The notes: generated by a model not told the origin, from the letters alone. A DNA stretch of 64,000 nucleotides from Roseimaritima sediminicola (GCF_009618275.1 NZ_WIAD01000007.1:1-64000); one strand, 5' to 3'. Positions 14,905 to 23,476 are shown, counted from the stretch's first letter. Numbers and translations are program-made.

Positions 14905-16251
14905 ATGGCGGTCCCCCAAGTTGTTATCGTCGGACGCCCCAACGTTGGCAAAAGCAGTTTGTTTAATTGGTTGGCCCGCCGGCGTTTGGCCATCGTGGAC
15001 GACCACGCGGGCGTGACCCGTGATCGCCTGGCGACCCTGATCGAACACGACGACCGCTACTTTGAACTGGTCGATACCGGGGGCATGGGCGTCGTCGATG
15101 AAGACGACCTGACGGCGGATGTGCGGCACCAGATCGATGTGGCCATCGAATCGGCCGACGTGATCGTGTTTGTGGTGGATATCCGCGCCGGTGTCGTTTC
15201 GCTGGACGAAGAAGTGGGCGAGCGACTGCGGAGCCTGGACGTGCCGGTCATCCTGGTGGCCAACAAGGCCGACAGCGACACCCTGGACCCGCAGGCCAAT
15301 GACTTCTATCGGCTGGGCCGGGGACGGTTGGTCTGTGTCAGCACCCAACAGAACCGCAACCGCGAAGAGCTGTTGGAGTTGATCGTCGATCGGTTGCCCG
15401 CCGGTGCCGAGACGCGGCCCGATCAAGATCCGCAGATGAAGATCGCCATCGTCGGCCGCCGCAACGTCGGCAAAAGTACCTTCACCAACACCCTGGCTCA
15501 GGCCGAACGGGTCATCGTCAGCGAAGTGGCCGGCACGACCCGCGACAGCGTGGACGTGCAGTTCGAACTGGACGGCCAACGCTTTGTGGCCATCGATACG
15601 CCGGGGCTGCGAAAACGTAAAAGCGTCCGCACGGACCTGGAATTCTACAGTACGCACCGAGCCCAACGATCGGTCCGCCGCGGCGACGTGGTCCTGATGT
15701 TCTTCGATGCCAATGAATCGGTCAGCAAGGTCGACAAGCAGTTGGTCGGTTACATCATCGAGAATTACAAGCCGTGCGTGTTTGTGGTCAACAAATGGGA
15801 TCAGTTGGCCGGCAAGGTCACGACCGATCGCTGGGTACGCTACCTGCGTCACCAGTTTCCCACGCTGTCCTACGCACCGATCGCCTTCATCACCGGTCAG
15901 ACTGGCAAGAACGTCAAAGCGTTGCTGAATCATTCGCAGATGCTGTACAAGCAGGCCCGCACGCGAGTATCCACCGGGCAACTGAATCGGTTGGTTCACG
16001 CGGCCATCGATCAACACCCGCCACCGATGTACCAAAACCGCCGCCCCAAGGTGTACTACGCGACGCAGGTCTCCACCGAACCGCCGACGGTGGTTTTGAT
16101 GTGCAACGAACCCAAAGCGTTCGCCAACGATTACCGCCGATACCTGCTGGGCGTGCTGCGCGACCACCTGCCCTTTGGCGAGGTCCCGATCAAGCTGTAC
16201 CTGCACCGCCGCAATCGCAACGAAGAAGCTCCGCCCGGCGTGCAGAATTAA
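14905..16251 (+). CDS. der: Ribosome biogenesis GTPase Der (EngA)
   Basis: Protein of 448 aa, the normal length. Two tandem G domains are complete. In the first, GRPNVGKSS is at 10-18, the DTGG switch at 57-60 and NKAD at 120-123. In the second, GRRNVGKST is at 184-192, DTPG at 231-234 and NKWD at 296-299. A KH-like C-terminal domain follows, ending in the LYLHRRNR segment. Der assists 50S subunit assembly and is essential in most bacteria. It stands alone on this strand between a kinase-like gene and a BON protein gene. The ATG at 14905 directly precedes the first conserved strand. Confidence 0.97.
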   Translation: MAVPQVVIVGRPNVGKSSLFNWLARRRLAIVDDHAGVTRDRLATLIEHDDRYFELVDTGGMGVVDEDDLTADVRHQIDVAIESADVIVFVVDIRAGVVSLDEEVGERLRSLDVPVILVANKADSDTLDPQANDFYRLGRGRLVCVSTQQNRNREELLELIVDRLPAGAETRPDQDPQMKIAIVGRRNVGKSTFTNTLAQAERVIVSEVAGTTRDSVDVQFELDGQRFVAIDTPGLRKRKSVRTDLEFYSTHRAQRSVRRGDVVLMFFDANESVSKVDKQLVGYIIENYKPCVFVVNKWDQLAGKVTTDRWVRYLRHQFPTLSYAPIAFITGQTGKNVKALLNHSQMLYKQARTRVSTGQLNRLVHAAIDQHPPPMYQNRRPKVYYATQVSTEPPTVVLMCNEPKAFANDYRRYLLGVLRDHLPFGEVPIKLYLHRRNRNEEAPPGVQN

Positions 16252-16414
16252 TTCGGCGTGCAGAATTAATTTTCCTGCACCGCGTATTCTAGAATCGATC
16301 CGGTCTCGGCGTGTACCGATGCCCACGACGCCAGAATGGGTTTCGGCCTCTGGAATGCGATTTGCAAGGCTGTTCTCTCGCAACTTCCTTCCTGAAACAA
16401 GCGAGAGAGCTTCC

Positions 16415-17890
16415 ATGATTCGAAAAACATTGATGACGGCGCTGGGATTGGCAGTGCTGACGTTCACCCCGCTCGGGGCCCAGCCGAACGAGGACGCTGC
16501 GGCCGGCGATGGCACGCAGATCCGGGCCACGATCGAGCAAGATTTGGAAGACGCCGAACGGGTCGGCTCGGGCGAAATCAGCGTCGAAGTCGACGGGCCA
16601 GCCGTGCGGCTGTCGGGAACGGTCAACAGCCTGCTGGATAAACGCTTGGCCTCCCGGATTGCCAAACGGACCCGCGGCGTCGAGATCGTTTTGAACCAGA
16701 TCATCGTGACCGCCTCGGATCGAAGCGACCAACAGGTTCGCAGCGATGTCGAAAAAGTCCTGCGGATTAATCAGAGCGTTCCCGAGTCCCGGATCGAGGT
16801 TGCCGTTGAGAACGGCGTGGTCACCCTTTCGGGACGACTCGCATCGCTGGCGGAGAAGCGGATCGCGATGTTTGCCGCCAGTGGTGTCCGCGGCGTCACG
16901 GAGGTCCAAAGCGAATTGGTCGTACGACGTTCCAGCGACCGTACCGACGAAGAACTGCGAGAAGAAATCAGTGCCCTGCTGGTCCAGTCGGTCTATCTGG
17001 ACGACGCCGACGTGCGCGTCAACGTCGAGGGGCACATCGCCAAACTGACCGGCAGCGTGCCCTCGGCAGCGGCCAAAGATCGTGCCGAGCGGGTGGCCGA
17101 AATCTGGGGCGTCTCCGCCGTCGATACCAGCGGACTGAAAGTCGATCCGAACCTGCGAAGCGGTGAAAAACGAAAAGCTCGCTACGCCGACATCGACGAC
17201 CAACAATTGGCCCAGCGATTGGACCGCGCTTTTCACGTCGATCCGATCCTGTTCCACCAGCAAGATGCGATCGAGACCGAGGTCGAAAAAGGCGTCGTGA
17301 CGCTGGCCGGCACCGTCGACCGCGTACGCGCTAAACACCGCGCCGCTCAGGTCGCCGGGGACGTCGTAGGCGTTCAGCAGGTGGATAATCGACTGCGCGT
17401 CGAGTACCCGGACCGCGACATCAGCGATATGCAGATGATCCAGCAGACTCAGGAAGCGCTGGCCCGCAGCGCGTACTTGGATCGCAATGAGATTCGCGTG
17501 CATTGCCAACGCGCTCACGTCAGTCTCTACGGCGTCGTGGACAGCGAGACGCAGAAACGCGTGGCGGAGTACCTGGCCGGTGGAGTTCCCGGTGTCGTTC
17601 ATGTGAACAACCGCTTGGTCGTTGCCGACCCCGAGAGCGATAAATCGGATCAGGCGATCAGCGAAGACCTCGAGCGCAAACTTCGCTATACCCTCTACGA
17701 CGACAGCAGTGACGTCACGTTCGAAGTCCACGACGGCGTCGTGATCCTCCGTGGCGAAGTGGATACCTGGCGACAATGGCAAGCCGCGATGGACCTGGCG
17801 ATCGAAGCCGGGGCTCGCAATCCTCACAACCTGATCAACGTTCGGTATCACCCGCCGCACGGAGCTCCGCAGACCTACGTGCCCGAATAG
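16415..17890 (+). CDS. Secreted protein with six BON domains
   Basis: Protein of 491 aa. A Sec signal peptide (residues 1-22, ending LGAQ) is followed by six BON-type repeats of about 70-75 residues. Each has the alternating pattern V.(V/L).G.V..L.G.V.S...(K/R)R...IA....GV..V.N.(L/I)V. Single and double BON proteins such as OsmY bind phospholipid or stabilise envelopes; a six-repeat version would be an extended periplasmic scaffold. The open frame extends 80 codons upstream into der, but ATG 16415 with a GAGAGAG tract before it begins a proper signal peptide. It converges with the thioredoxin-like gene (34 bases between stops). Confidence 0.88.
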   Translation: MIRKTLMTALGLAVLTFTPLGAQPNEDAAAGDGTQIRATIEQDLEDAERVGSGEISVEVDGPAVRLSGTVNSLLDKRLASRIAKRTRGVEIVLNQIIVTASDRSDQQVRSDVEKVLRINQSVPESRIEVAVENGVVTLSGRLASLAEKRIAMFAASGVRGVTEVQSELVVRRSSDRTDEELREEISALLVQSVYLDDADVRVNVEGHIAKLTGSVPSAAAKDRAERVAEIWGVSAVDTSGLKVDPNLRSGEKRKARYADIDDQQLAQRLDRAFHVDPILFHQQDAIETEVEKGVVTLAGTVDRVRAKHRAAQVAGDVVGVQQVDNRLRVEYPDRDISDMQMIQQTQEALARSAYLDRNEIRVHCQRAHVSLYGVVDSETQKRVAEYLAGGVPGVVHVNNRLVVADPESDKSDQAISEDLERKLRYTLYDDSSDVTFEVHDGVVILRGEVDTWRQWQAAMDLAIEAGARNPHNLINVRYHPPHGAPQTYVPE

Positions 17891-17924
17891 GCACCGCAGG
17901 CCCCGACAGCGACGCGCTCGGCTG

Positions 17925-18461
17925 TTAACGTTTTCGCTCGAGCAGCTCAACCAGCTGCTCGGCGTTGACGAATCCGGAGCGCCACACCAGCCTCCCGTCG
18001 GGACGCACCAATAGGATCGTGGGTATGAATTCGACCCGGTACTTCGCCGCCTGGGCGGGGGCGATGTCGGAGTCCATGTCGATCTTCAGCGGAATCACCT
18101 TGTTCATCGCCGCTCGTACCCGCCGGTTGGACCAGGTTTGTTCGTCCATGATCCCGCAGGGAACACACCATGAAGCGGTAAAGTCGATCAACACCGGTCG
18201 TCCGGTTCGCCGCGCCTCGGCGAAAGCTCTCTCGGGGTGCTTCAGCCAGCGGATCGGACCGGCCGACTGTTGGGAGGTGGTAGGAATCGGCGCCCTTTCG
18301 AATTCGGCTGCATTGGATGTCGGTCGCTGGGTGACAAACCACGCGAACACAACGCCGACGGCTATTCCGGCCGACAGAAACGGCCGGGTCCACGAGCCCA
18401 CCGGGGTGGCAGGGCGGGCGTTGTTGTGGGGTTTGCTTCCGTGTTGAGGATAGGTGACCAT
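17925..18461 (-). CDS. Membrane-anchored thioredoxin-like protein
   Basis: Protein of 178 aa. A single N-terminal transmembrane helix (about 27-43) anchors a thioredoxin fold outside the cytoplasm. The active site SWCVPC places the cysteines at 99 and 102, preceded by VLIDFTA, and the cis-Pro is in FIPTILLV. The spacing fits DsbD-gamma/thioredoxin-like DUF255-type domains that use the RPVLIDFTASWC motif. It is the last gene of a leftward operon with a DsrE-like, a SoxB-like and an MBL-rhodanese protein. A role in delivering reducing power or resolving persulfides in the periplasm is plausible. Confidence 0.88.
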   Translation of the reverse strand: MVTYPQHGSKPHNNARPATPVGSWTRPFLSAGIAVGVVFAWFVTQRPTSNAAEFERAPIPTTSQQSAGPIRWLKHPERAFAEARRTGRPVLIDFTASWCVPCGIMDEQTWSNRRVRAAMNKVIPLKIDMDSDIAPAQAAKYRVEFIPTILLVRPDGRLVWRSGFVNAEQLVELLERKR

Positions 18462-18512
18462 CGTTGGCTCCAGAGAAATAAATCGTGACGGACAGGTTAT
18501 GAGAAAGCTGGA

Positions 18513-19061
18513 TCAGAAGCGGATGTAGGCGTAACCCTGGTGCTGCAGATCGATGATCCGAGCGTAGGCCGCGCTGGCCAGCAAAACGTCGGGATGGATG
18601 TCGGCTTTGGCCCATCCTTCGCGTTGCCGGCGGACGTCGCACAGTTCGACCTTGACGCCCAGGTCCGCCAACTCGCTCAGCAGTTGCGTGCTGGGGTTGC
18701 CGTTGTCGGTGCCTTTGACGCGGTTGTAGGCTTCGTCGGTCAATACGTGGGTCGACGCGCTGCCATGAAAGACCGCTCGGATCTCCAGGTCTTCGGCGTC
18801 ATATCCCTGCTGGGCGTAGTAGCCACGCAGATTCTTCAGATACAACAGCGGCTTGCTGACGCCCTCTTTGTATTCGTCCCGAGATACCTGATAGACGACC
18901 TTGATGGGACCTTCGTATTGCAACTGGATTACGGGACGACTTGCGGGGTCGACGTTCTCAGTCCCAGCGGGTTCAGCGGCCCTGGCAGTCACAGCGGAAG
19001 CCGAGACAAAGATCATTGCGGCGGCAGCCGCACAGATAACGTAGGAGGCGAAACGGGGCAT
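18513..19061 (-). CDS. Exported DsrE-family protein
   Basis: Protein of 182 aa. A signal peptide (residues 1-28, ending TARA) precedes a DsrE/DsrF-like fold: a VVYQVSRDEYKEG strand-helix, an LEIRAVFHGSAS strand, and VELCDVRRQREG, where the Cys (about 141) sits at the position used as sulfur carrier in active DsrE/TusD-type proteins. The start at 19061 has AAGGAA about 10 bases upstream and opens the signal peptide. The longer open frame is antisense to the neighbouring gene's end and is rejected. It lies 35 bases after the SoxB-like gene. The inferred role is periplasmic sulfane-sulfur carriage. Confidence 0.85.
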   Translation of the reverse strand: MPRFASYVICAAAAAMIFVSASAVTARAAEPAGTENVDPASRPVIQLQYEGPIKVVYQVSRDEYKEGVSKPLLYLKNLRGYYAQQGYDAEDLEIRAVFHGSASTHVLTDEAYNRVKGTDNGNPSTQLLSELADLGVKVELCDVRRQREGWAKADIHPDVLLASAAYARIIDLQHQGYAYIRF

Positions 19062-19096
19062 AATAAAAATTCCTTGGTAGTAGAAAAACAGGCGAG

Positions 19097-20779
19097 TTAC
19101 TTGACCGGCGTCGGACGCTGTGCCCGGCGCAGTGGTTCGTTGGCTGCGTCGCGTTGCTGCTCCAGCCAATTCAAGAATTGCGAACGCAGGATGTCCGGTC
19201 GCACGACACAGCGCAGCGGCGGCTCGCTGTCCTGCGCGATAGTTTTGGTGGACGCCAGGTAACGACGGACGGCATCGTGCGTACTCAAAGACCGGATCCC
19301 GTCGACGCGGCACTGCTTCAGCCGATGGATTTGGTGTTCCGGTTGGCCTTTGCGAGCCCCGGCGGCGACGCTGTACCATCGACTCGGATCCAACGGAACG
19401 CCGTCGACCTTCAGGCTGCGAAGACGTTCGCCGGCAGCGGCCGTTGAATCGAATTCGACGGCCATGTTTGTCGAAGGGCGAGCCAACCAGCCGCCATAGA
19501 GGCGTTCGGGATCGTCGGAGAAGACGTTCTCGAACTCCGATTCCCAGTACTCGGCCAACTGGTGGCCCTGAGCTCGCCCGACTTTCAACGGCATCACCGT
19601 CGGCAACCAGTTCCACAGGTCCTGCTCGGTGATGGGCCCGGGGGCGGTCGGTGGCGAGAATCGGTATCCGTTGGAAAGCCCGATGTCGGTGCCGGCCGAT
19701 TCCTTGATGGCGTCGGCGATCAAGCGATCCATCGACGTGCTCATCACGTTGTAGCGTTCCAGCCAAATGTCGGTGTGCCCGATCTGGTGGTTCATGCGTT
19801 CCCGGTGCGGCGCCAAGACCTCGTCGACGATCTGCTTCACCTGCGGATCCTCGGCGAACCGCTCCTCGCGCAACTCGTGCAGCTTCCACTGCCGCTCGAC
19901 GATCTGGCCGTCTTCGACCACCACATCCAAAACGCCCAGCAGCGATGCGAAGGCGCCCGCTTCGACCACCCAGGTGTCTTCCACCTCGATCGGCTCGTAG
20001 GTCCGTTCGTGCGTGTCGGAGGACAGCGAGAAGTCGACTCCGCGAAGCTGCTTCGCCAACGGGACCGCTTTGTGCAACCCGATGTGCGTGATCAGAATTA
20101 CCACGTCGACCTGCTCTTGGTTTCGCAACCGGTCCACCAAGGGCTGCAGTACCGAGGTCGCTTGAAAGGTCAACCCAGCGCTCATGTGCGGCGGTTGTCG
20201 CGAGGGGACATCCGGATCGGTAAAGCCCAACAGACCGATCCGGACGCCGTTGACTTCGCGGACCAGGTAGGGAGCGAAGGTGCGTGCGCCGGTGTCCGCA
20301 TCAAACATATTGGCTGCGATCAATGGATAGTTCAGCTGAGTGGCCAGATGACGCAGTTGGTCGGCGCCGTAGGCCACCGACCAGTTGCCGGGCACGGCGA
20401 CGTCCAGGTCCAAAGCGTTCAGCGGACGCACCATAACTTCGCCTTGGGTCCAGGCGCCGGGGCCGCTGCCCTGAAACGTGTCGCCGCCGTCGATTCGCAA
20501 CATGCCGTGCGGGCGTTCCGCCTCCAGCTGCTTCAGCGCCGTCGCCATGCGGCTGAGTCCGCCGGCACGATGCACCCGCTGGGCGTCGCGGTTGCCGTCC
20601 CAAAACAGCTCCGGATGCGGCTCCAGTTGGCCGTGGATGTCATTGAAGTAAGCGATGGAGAACGCCCGCCGCTGGGCCGTTTGATCTTGAACCGGCCGTG
20701 CGGAATCGGCGGCCGAAAGCGTGCCGCCGGCGATCAGCAGCGCGGCGACTATTGCGGAAAAGCCACGAGTGAAGAACAT
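19097..20779 (-). CDS. SoxB-like / 5'-nucleotidase family metallophosphoesterase, exported
   Basis: Protein of 560 aa with a Sec signal peptide (1-23, ending LSAAD). The metallophosphoesterase part has the metal-ligand motifs YFNDIHGQ (about 44-51), DGGDTFQGSGP (about 97-107), GNWSVAYG, ILITHIGLH and SDTHER. The C-terminal 5'-nucleotidase-type domain starts near residue 350 and contains DIGLSNGYRFSP. The GNW-AYG stretch and the NGYRF motif resemble SoxB (thiosulfohydrolase) more than classical 5'-nucleotidases. The usual GGHTH loop is altered to SSDTHER, so the exact activity is open. Its neighbours, a persulfide-dioxygenase/rhodanese-like protein and a DsrE-like protein, favour a sulfur substrate. 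It is 84 bases after the MBL-rhodanese gene. Confidence 0.85.
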   Translation of the reverse strand: MFFTRGFSAIVAALLIAGGTLSAADSARPVQDQTAQRRAFSIAYFNDIHGQLEPHPELFWDGNRDAQRVHRAGGLSRMATALKQLEAERPHGMLRIDGGDTFQGSGPGAWTQGEVMVRPLNALDLDVAVPGNWSVAYGADQLRHLATQLNYPLIAANMFDADTGARTFAPYLVREVNGVRIGLLGFTDPDVPSRQPPHMSAGLTFQATSVLQPLVDRLRNQEQVDVVILITHIGLHKAVPLAKQLRGVDFSLSSDTHERTYEPIEVEDTWVVEAGAFASLLGVLDVVVEDGQIVERQWKLHELREERFAEDPQVKQIVDEVLAPHRERMNHQIGHTDIWLERYNVMSTSMDRLIADAIKESAGTDIGLSNGYRFSPPTAPGPITEQDLWNWLPTVMPLKVGRAQGHQLAEYWESEFENVFSDDPERLYGGWLARPSTNMAVEFDSTAAAGERLRSLKVDGVPLDPSRWYSVAAGARKGQPEHQIHRLKQCRVDGIRSLSTHDAVRRYLASTKTIAQDSEPPLRCVVRPDILRSQFLNWLEQQRDAANEPLRRAQRPTPVK

Positions 20780-20863
20780 GGAATAACCCTTTGGATAACG
20801 ATTGAATTCGTTCTCGCCACGCTCCGGCGCGACCGAGAAAACAGCGATTCGGCGCGGCGCGAA

Positions 20864-22423
20864 CTAGGCGACCCGCGTTGTATCGCTTGCCAATCCAGGC
20901 TTGGCGGGCCGGACCGTGTCGTAACCCGCAGCCTTCCAAGCGTCCCAGGATCCGGGCACCGTGCGGGCGTCGTAGCCCAGACTCCGCAGCACACTGGCGC
21001 CGATGCTGGCCCGGTATCCGTTGCCGCAGTACACGACGACCGGCTTGCTCTTATCCAATTGCTGATGCCGCCGGAGGATTTCAGGCAGGAACAGGTAACG
21101 CGCTCCGGGCAGGTGTCCCTGATCCCATTCCGATGGCTGGCGCACGTCCAGCAGGGTGTACGATTCGTCGCCCAGCCGCCGATGCACCTCGTGGACAGAC
21201 ATCGTTTCGTAGGAATCAAACGGTCGGCCGGATTTCACCCATGGCGACAGATCGCCATCCAAAGCGACCGCGACGTTCGTCAGTCCGACTCGGGAAAGCC
21301 AGGCCACCGGATCGTCGACCGAACCCTGCGCGGGCTTGATCAGCGCGATCGGTGTCTCCGGAGCCAGGATCCAGCCGCCCCACATCGACATCACTTCGTT
21401 GTAGCCGATGTTCCAGCTGCCTCGGATATGACCGCCGGCAAAGGCGAACTGGGATCGAGTGTCCAATACCTGGACGTTGCCCGACGCCACAAACTGGTCG
21501 AATTGGGCGGGCTTCATCATCTGCGGCTGCAGCGATCCGTTCAGCACTTCGGGACCGGCCGTGTTGATCTGCTTCATCCGCGGCCAGTAGTAAGGAATCG
21601 GCGGCTGGGCGCGAAGCAACGCTTCGATGAAGACCTGTTGATCGTTCATCCGCCAGTACGGATTCCCCTTTCGCTCGCGGGCCAGTGTCGGGTCGCCCTC
21701 GGGTTTCTGGATGCCTGCGCCGCAGGGCGAACCGGGGCCATGAGCCGGGTAGATCGTCAGCTCGCCCGGCAGTTCACGGAAGGCGCTGTGCACCGAATCG
21801 TGCAGTTTCTTGGCCAGTCGATCAGTGTTTTCGACCCCCATTAAGTCCGGGCGGCCAACGCTGCCGACGAAAAGAAAATCGCCGGTGAACAGCGCCCAGG
21901 GCCGGCCCCGTCCCTGACTGCCCGCAACAAACGACAGGTGTTCGGGGGTGTGGCCGGGGGTGTGAATCGCCTGCAGGACGATTCGGCCTGCTGTGATTCG
22001 GTCGCCATCTTTCAGCAATCGATCGACGCGATAGCCGTAGGAAGCGTTGCCTTCGGCACTGGCCGCGACCTTGGCCGTGCCGCTTTGCGCCGCCAATTCG
22101 CGAGCTCCGGAAACAAAGTCGGCGTGGATGTGCGTTTCGATCGCGTGGGTGATCGTCACGCCGTACCGGCTGGCCAGATCCAGATAGACCTGCACGTCGC
22201 GCCGCGGGTCGATCACCACGGCCTGGCCGCGCTCTGGGTCCGCGAGGAAGTAGGAATAGTGGGACAGTCCGCCGGACACAACCGTTTCCAGCACGATCCC
22301 CGCGGGCACCTGGGTCGATTGGCTCTCGGCCGCGTGGAGCCGTCCGGTGGCGGGCAGTAACACCGTGCCCAACCCGAGGGCGGCGGAATGCTGAAGGATC
22401 TCGCGGCGATTCACATGCGTCAT
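20864..22423 (-). CDS. MBL-fold hydrolase with two rhodanese domains, persulfide-dioxygenase type, Tat-exported
   Basis: Protein of 519 aa. A twin-arginine leader (NRREILQHSAALGLG, first 30 residues) is followed by a metallo-beta-lactamase domain, about 40-270. It carries THIHAD metal ligands at 97-102, the HTPGHTPEHLS segment and the TGDFLFVGSVGRPDL motif typical of ETHE1-like persulfide dioxygenases and rhodanese fusions. Two rhodanese domains follow, about 315-400 and 410-500. The first lacks a catalytic Cys; the second has CGNGYRAS. The start at 22423 is chosen because GGGAGA lies about 7 bases upstream; an ATG at 22438 is the alternative. It is the first gene of the leftward sulfur operon and is divergent from the ArsR-rhodanese gene. 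Export of this enzyme type is unusual, since most act in the cytoplasm. Confidence 0.9.
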   Translation of the reverse strand: MTHVNRREILQHSAALGLGTVLLPATGRLHAAESQSTQVPAGIVLETVVSGGLSHYSYFLADPERGQAVVIDPRRDVQVYLDLASRYGVTITHAIETHIHADFVSGARELAAQSGTAKVAASAEGNASYGYRVDRLLKDGDRITAGRIVLQAIHTPGHTPEHLSFVAGSQGRGRPWALFTGDFLFVGSVGRPDLMGVENTDRLAKKLHDSVHSAFRELPGELTIYPAHGPGSPCGAGIQKPEGDPTLARERKGNPYWRMNDQQVFIEALLRAQPPIPYYWPRMKQINTAGPEVLNGSLQPQMMKPAQFDQFVASGNVQVLDTRSQFAFAGGHIRGSWNIGYNEVMSMWGGWILAPETPIALIKPAQGSVDDPVAWLSRVGLTNVAVALDGDLSPWVKSGRPFDSYETMSVHEVHRRLGDESYTLLDVRQPSEWDQGHLPGARYLFLPEILRRHQQLDKSKPVVVYCGNGYRASIGASVLRSLGYDARTVPGSWDAWKAAGYDTVRPAKPGLASDTTRVA

Positions 22424-22475
22424 GTCGGTTTCTCCCAATACGCGGTTCCGCAGCCGCCGCGGAGGGCGGCCAGTG

Positions 22476-22503
22476 GTTCAAAAGGTCAAACAACCTTTTG
22501 AAC
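22476..22503. promoter_or_regulatory. 11-bp perfect dyad, likely operator of the sulfur operon
   Basis: GTTCAAAAGGT and ACCTTTTGAAC are exact complements separated by 6 bases. The site lies 53 bases upstream of the leftward MBL-rhodanese start, in the divergent intergenic region. It shares the core TCAAAAGGT with the second palindrome at 22537. An ArsR-family dimer would bind such a dyad. Confidence 0.65.
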
Positions 22504-22536
22504 AATGACTGGGTCCGCTCCGGGTCCGCCGCTTTT

Positions 22537-22578
22537 GTCAAAAGGTTTTTTGACCGTTTATCGATGGGCGGGTACAAT
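22537..22578 (+). promoter_or_regulatory. Sigma-70 promoter overlapped by a palindromic operator, upstream of the arsR-rhodanese gene
   Basis: The -35 TTGACC (22550-22555) and -10 TACAAT (22573-22578) are separated by exactly 17 bases. The palindrome GTCAAAA-GGTT-TTTTGAC (22537-22554) covers the -35 box, so a bound dimer would block RNA polymerase. The predicted transcript starts near 22585, about 60 bases before the ATG at 22645. This fits autorepression by the ArsR-rhodanese protein. Confidence 0.65.
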
Positions 22579-22644
22579 CCAGGCGTCGATTGAGCGGGGG
22601 GGCCGCAGCGGAACAGCTCTGAGAGATCTTGCCGGGAAAAAGCG

Positions 22645-23307
22645 ATGGCCGAGAAGCAGCAGCAGCAACAGATCTATGAGCGACTCGCCCAGCTCGGTGG
22701 CGCGATGTCCAATCCGCATCGGCTGAAGATGATTTCCCTGCTGGCCCAAGGCGAAAAGACGATCGACGAGCTGGCGGGGTTGACCGGCCAGTCCCTGGCG
22801 CTGACCAGTTCGCACATTAAAGTCCTGCGCAACAGCCATCTGATCGAGACCGACAAACGCGGCCGCAGCGTCTACTGTCGGTTGGCCGACGAGCGTGCGG
22901 CGGATCTCTGGCTGCGTTTCCGGGACTTGGGCGAAACCGTGGTTCCGGAGATTCGCGAGATCATGCGGACGCGGTTCGATAACGACGAGGGCCTGTCGCC
23001 GCTGGGCCCGACGGATCTGGCAGACCGGCTCGCGGACGGACGCGTCTCCCTGCTCGACCTGCGTTCCCCCTCGGAATTCCAGCAGGGACACCTGCCGCGG
23101 GCCCAAAACGTTCCCTTTGCAACGCTTTCCGAAGCGGCTGCGGAACTGCCTCGCCGCCGCGCGCTGTTGGTCTACTGCCGCGGCCCATTCTGCGCCGCGG
23201 CCTTCGAAGGCAACCGCTGGCTCCGCGAGCAACGCTACAAGTCGCAGCGGCTGCGGTTCAGCGTGCCCGAGTGGAAAGCCGCCGGATTGCCGGTGGAAAC
23301 AGTGTAG
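22645..23307 (+). CDS. ArsR-family regulator fused to a rhodanese domain
   Basis: Protein of 220 aa. Residues about 10-95 form an ArsR winged helix: AMSNPHRLKMISLLAQGEKT, then recognition helix LALTSSHIKVLRNSHLIETDKRG. Residues about 118-215 form a rhodanese domain with SLLDLRSPSEFQQGH and an active-site loop CRGPFC (Cys 178 and 183). ArsR-rhodanese fusions are thought to sense reactive sulfur species through the rhodanese cysteine and to repress sulfur-oxidation genes. Here the DNA-binding domain has only one Cys (in VYCRL), so sensing probably occurs at the rhodanese site. It is divergent from the MBL-rhodanese/SoxB-like/DsrE-like/thioredoxin operon, with two dyads in the 221-base gap. Confidence 0.93.
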   Translation: MAEKQQQQQIYERLAQLGGAMSNPHRLKMISLLAQGEKTIDELAGLTGQSLALTSSHIKVLRNSHLIETDKRGRSVYCRLADERAADLWLRFRDLGETVVPEIREIMRTRFDNDEGLSPLGPTDLADRLADGRVSLLDLRSPSEFQQGHLPRAQNVPFATLSEAAAELPRRRALLVYCRGPFCAAAFEGNRWLREQRYKSQRLRFSVPEWKAAGLPVETV

Positions 23308-23380
23308 GCCACGCGTCTCTGATTCTCAGGCTGGACGCCTCTGCCCCGCTCCGCCGCCGCCGCCGTTTCTAGATTTCGGC

Positions 23381-23418
23381 TTGATCGAACGTTCACTGCA
23401 AAATATCTTATTGATCAA
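23381..23418 (+). promoter_or_regulatory. Putative promoter and operator of the marR-RND operon
   Basis: TTGATC (23381-23386) and TATCTT (23404-23409) are separated by 17 bases. The spacer starts with the palindrome GAACGTTC (23387-23394), and the palindrome TTGATCAA (23411-23418) follows the -10 box. Either could bind the MarR dimer. The sequence continues into TCAAAAGGTTT, the same core as in the ArsR-rhodanese operators, which may be chance. Confidence 0.45.
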
Positions 23419-23476
23419 AAGGTTTCCGGTCAGATGTCCGGAGGGTTTTCGTCGGCCGGCAACTGGAGCGGATCCC

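Noticed and set aside
16289..17950. Minus-strand frame of 553 codons
   Set aside because: It is antisense to the BON-domain gene and has no recognisable feature.
18513..19889. Long upstream extension of the DsrE-like frame
   Set aside because: The extra 276 codons lie within the SoxB-like gene on the same strand in another frame and are low-complexity. The signal peptide begins at 19061 with a ribosome binding site.
22895..23476. Upstream extension of the MarR frame
   Set aside because: It is out of frame inside the arsR-rhodanese gene, which is well supported; GTG 23477 with GGAG is the better start.
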